A stretch of 5,913 bases of DNA from assembly GCA_023430365.1 (NCBI GenBank), contig JAEZAS010000076.1, forward strand, positions 1-5,913. The letters run 5' to 3'. The notes under the pieces were generated by a model. It made no database searches, was not told the DNA's origin, and saw only the letters and a list, made by a program, of their open reading frames with translations. Shown piece after piece: positions 3,912 to 5,913 of this stretch (its first letter is position 1; the number at the start of each line of letters is the position of its first letter). A program made the position numbers and the translations under genes. The stretch is from Planctomycetota bacterium (GTDB taxonomy: Bacteria > Planctomycetota > Planctomycetia > Pirellulales > Pirellulaceae).

Positions 3912-5913
3912 ATGCCTGAATCTGTTTCGCTGTCCTGGCCCGAACCCGACATCGCTCTCGTCACGTTTGACCAGCCGGACAAACGAGTGAACGTCCTGTC
4001 GTCGTCCGTGCTGGACGAGTTCGAAACGGCCCTTGGCGAGGTTGAATCACGGGGGCAATTGGCCGGACTGATCATCCGCTCCGCGAAGCCGGGCCAATTC
4101 ATCGCCGGGGCCGACCTGCATGAGGTTGCAGCCCTGCAAGGCGCCCCGAGCGACCGAGTCGTTGCGCTGTGCCGGCGAGGACAAACGCTCTGGTCGCGCC
4201 TCAGCAGGCTTTCGAGTCCCACGGTTGCGGCGATCGACGGCAATTGCCTCGGCGGAGGGTTGGAACTGGCCCTCTGGTGCGACTATCGGCTCGTCGCCGA
4301 TTCGCCCAAGACCCGCCTCGGCCTACCCGAAACGCACCTGGGACTGGTTCCCGGATGGGGCGGAACCGCGCGAGCGCCGCGCATCGTCGGCCTGCCGCTG
4401 GCCTTGGAGATGATCCTCGGCGCCGAGCCGGTCGACGCCTCCGACGCCGTGCGCATCGGTCTCGCTGAAGACGCGGTGTCGACCGAACAACTGCTCGCTG
4501 CGGCGATTCGTCTGCTTCGACAGGCGCAGACCAGCCCAGAATGGAAAGAGACTCGCCAGCGGCGCGAGCAGGCGATCGACTTCCCTCCCACCGAACTGGA
4601 GCTGCTCACCGCAACCTGGCGCGAGCGACTCGCCGCCGATGCTCGCGGCCCGCAATCCCCGGCGCAGGTGGCGCTCGAATTGATCCTCTCAAGCGCGTTC
4701 GTCACTGCCGAGCAGGCTCTGGAGCGCGAAGCCGAAACGTTCGCCCAGCTTTTCGCGTTGCCGACCAGCGGCGCATTGCTCAACGTCCACTTCCTCACCG
4801 ATCGCAACAAACGCGATCCCGGGATCGATCACACTTCGTTCAAGCCGACGCCCGTGCGCTCGCTGGGAATCATCGGCGCGGGCATCATGGGCGCGGGGAT
4901 CGCTTCTTCGGCCATTCGTTACGGCGTGGCGACGGTGGTCACCGACGCCCGGCGGGAGGCCATGCAAGCGGCTATTCCGCTGATCCTCGAAGAGGCCGCC
5001 TACAGCAAGAAGCTGAAGGGAACCGATTCGACCCGCACGCACGAGCTTGCGTCGCTCCTGTCGAGTGGCCCCGAATCGACGATTGAAACGTGCGACTTCC
5101 TGATCGAAGCAGTCGTCGAAAACCAGGAAGCGAAGCAGCAGCTCTTTTGCCGGCTGGAACCGCGCCTCGGCGCTGAAGCGATCCTTGCATCCAACACCTC
5201 CACGATTCCGATCACGCGTCTGGCCGAAGGGCTGCATCGGCCCGATCGCTTTTGCGGCATGCATTTTTTCAATCCCGTCCGGCGAATGAAGCTGGTGGAG
5301 GTGATTCGCGGGGCTCAGACGAGCGACGAAACGATCGCCCGCGCGGTCGCCCTGGCCAAGCAAATCGGCAAGATGCCGGTGGTCGTCAACGATGGCCCAG
5401 GGTTCATGGTCAATCGGCTGCTGTTTCCCTACATGAACGAGGCGATCGAGCTGCTGCATGATGGGCTGTCGATCGAGCAGATCGATCGTGCCGCCGTTGC
5501 GTTCGGCATGCCGCTCGGACCGATCGCGCTTTACGATATGGTGGGACTCGACACGGCCATGTACGCCGGCCGGACGATGTACAACGCGTTTCCCGCGCGA
5601 GTGGCCGCTTCGCCGCTGGTTCCCGCGATGGTCAAGCGGGGTCGCCTCGGCATGAAGGCGGGCAAAGGCTTCTTCAGCTACGAAAACAAGACCAAGACTC
5701 CGCAGCCCGACCCAGCCGTGGCCAAGCTGCTCGACGACTACACGCGGCGACGAATCGAACTCAACGACGAGCAGGTCCAGCACCGTCTGTTCCTGCCGAT
5801 GCTGCTCGAAGCCACGCGGCTGCTCGAGGAACACGTGGCCCGCGACGTGCGCGACATCGATCTGGGGCTTATTTATGGATTGGGCTTTCCGGCCGCAAAG
5901 GGTGGGCTCCTCT
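3912..5913 (+). CDS. fadJ: FadB/FadJ-type multifunctional beta-oxidation enzyme (enoyl-CoA hydratase / 3-hydroxyacyl-CoA dehydrogenase), C-terminus cut by right edge
   Basis: The frame is open for 667 residues and runs off the window. Family members have about 715-730 residues, so the last 50-60 are missing. It hydrates trans-2-enoyl-CoA and then oxidises the L-3-hydroxyacyl-CoA with NAD+, normally in a cytoplasmic complex with a FadA/FadI thiolase. The hydratase domain (about 1-190) has the oxyanion loop FIAGADL (63-69), the GGGLELA motif (114-120) with catalytic E118, and LPETHLGLVPGWGGT (138-152) with catalytic E140. The dehydrogenase has the Rossmann motif GAGIMGAG (322-329), D345 for the NAD ribose, and SNTS (427-430). 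Its HFFNP (451-455) supplies catalytic H451, paired with E463. NDGPGFMVNR (493-502) and the C-terminal domain from about 495 follow. GLGFPAAKGG (656-665) resembles the FadB GLGFPPFRGG motif, so the frame is intact to the edge. The ATG fits the family N-terminus, but no Shine-Dalgarno site is visible. FadB and FadJ cannot be told apart safely. Any thiolase partner would lie beyond the window. Confidence 0.96.
   Translation, partial: MPESVSLSWPEPDIALVTFDQPDKRVNVLSSSVLDEFETALGEVESRGQLAGLIIRSAKPGQFIAGADLHEVAALQGAPSDRVVALCRRGQTLWSRLSRLSSPTVAAIDGNCLGGGLELALWCDYRLVADSPKTRLGLPETHLGLVPGWGGTARAPRIVGLPLALEMILGAEPVDASDAVRIGLAEDAVSTEQLLAAAIRLLRQAQTSPEWKETRQRREQAIDFPPTELELLTATWRERLAADARGPQSPAQVALELILSSAFVTAEQALEREAETFAQLFALPTSGALLNVHFLTDRNKRDPGIDHTSFKPTPVRSLGIIGAGIMGAGIASSAIRYGVATVVTDARREAMQAAIPLILEEAAYSKKLKGTDSTRTHELASLLSSGPESTIETCDFLIEAVVENQEAKQQLFCRLEPRLGAEAILASNTSTIPITRLAEGLHRPDRFCGMHFFNPVRRMKLVEVIRGAQTSDETIARAVALAKQIGKMPVVVNDGPGFMVNRLLFPYMNEAIELLHDGLSIEQIDRAAVAFGMPLGPIALYDMVGLDTAMYAGRTMYNAFPARVAASPLVPAMVKRGRLGMKAGKGFFSYENKTKTPQPDPAVAKLLDDYTRRRIELNDEQVQHRLFLPMLLEATRLLEEHVARDVRDIDLGLIYGLGFPAAKGGLL

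Noticed and set aside
4689..5834. Long open frame of 381 codons on the minus strand
   Set aside because: It lies wholly opposite the beta-oxidation gene, whose plus-strand frame carries all catalytic motifs. The translation is rich in Arg, His, Gln and Gly with no recognisable domain, as expected for an antisense frame in high-GC DNA.

Overview
This is a high-GC bacterial window whose gene content points to a planctomycete, most likely of the Pirellula/Rhodopirellula type. The reasons are several: a secreted HEAT-like protein with low-complexity Gly/Tyr and Pro/Ala segments, GTG starts, weak or absent Shine-Dalgarno sites at several genes, and a DUF6580/DUF4430 pair. This assignment comes from gene style and was not checked by a search. 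No mobile element, CRISPR array, tRNA or rRNA was seen.

Layout. (1) 1-520, minus strand: the N-terminal part of a class II-type histone deacetylase / acetylpolyamine amidohydrolase-family enzyme, cut by the left edge. (2) 521-898: a 378-bp divergent intergenic region with an A+T-rich patch, a perfect TTGACA box and a possible structured leader. (3) 899-2512, plus strand: a 537-residue exported protein with HEAT-like helical repeats and no assigned function. It starts at a GTG with a strong ribosome binding site, not at the upstream ATG at 836. (4) 2538-2571: a perfect 12-bp hairpin between convergent genes, probably a bidirectional terminator. (5) 3689-2583, minus strand: a two-gene unit made of a small exported DUF4430 (transcobalamin C-terminal-like) protein followed by a DUF6580 multi-pass membrane protein related to ECF transporter S components. 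(6) 3690-3911: a 222-bp divergent regulatory region. It has a candidate promoter with palindromes for the DUF4430 gene and an RNA-like fold in front of the plus-strand gene. (7) 3912-5913, plus strand: a FadB/FadJ-type bifunctional beta-oxidation enzyme (enoyl-CoA hydratase plus 3-hydroxyacyl-CoA dehydrogenase), open at the right edge and lacking only about its last 50-60 residues.

How the parts relate. The neighbourhoods look like four separate transcription units, not one pathway. The functional link best supported by context is the DUF4430-DUF6580 pair. A periplasmic or surface binding protein and an S-component-like membrane protein suggest small-molecule uptake, possibly of a cobalamin-like or other vitamin ligand. 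The ligand is inference only. This pair and its control region are the most interesting part of the window.
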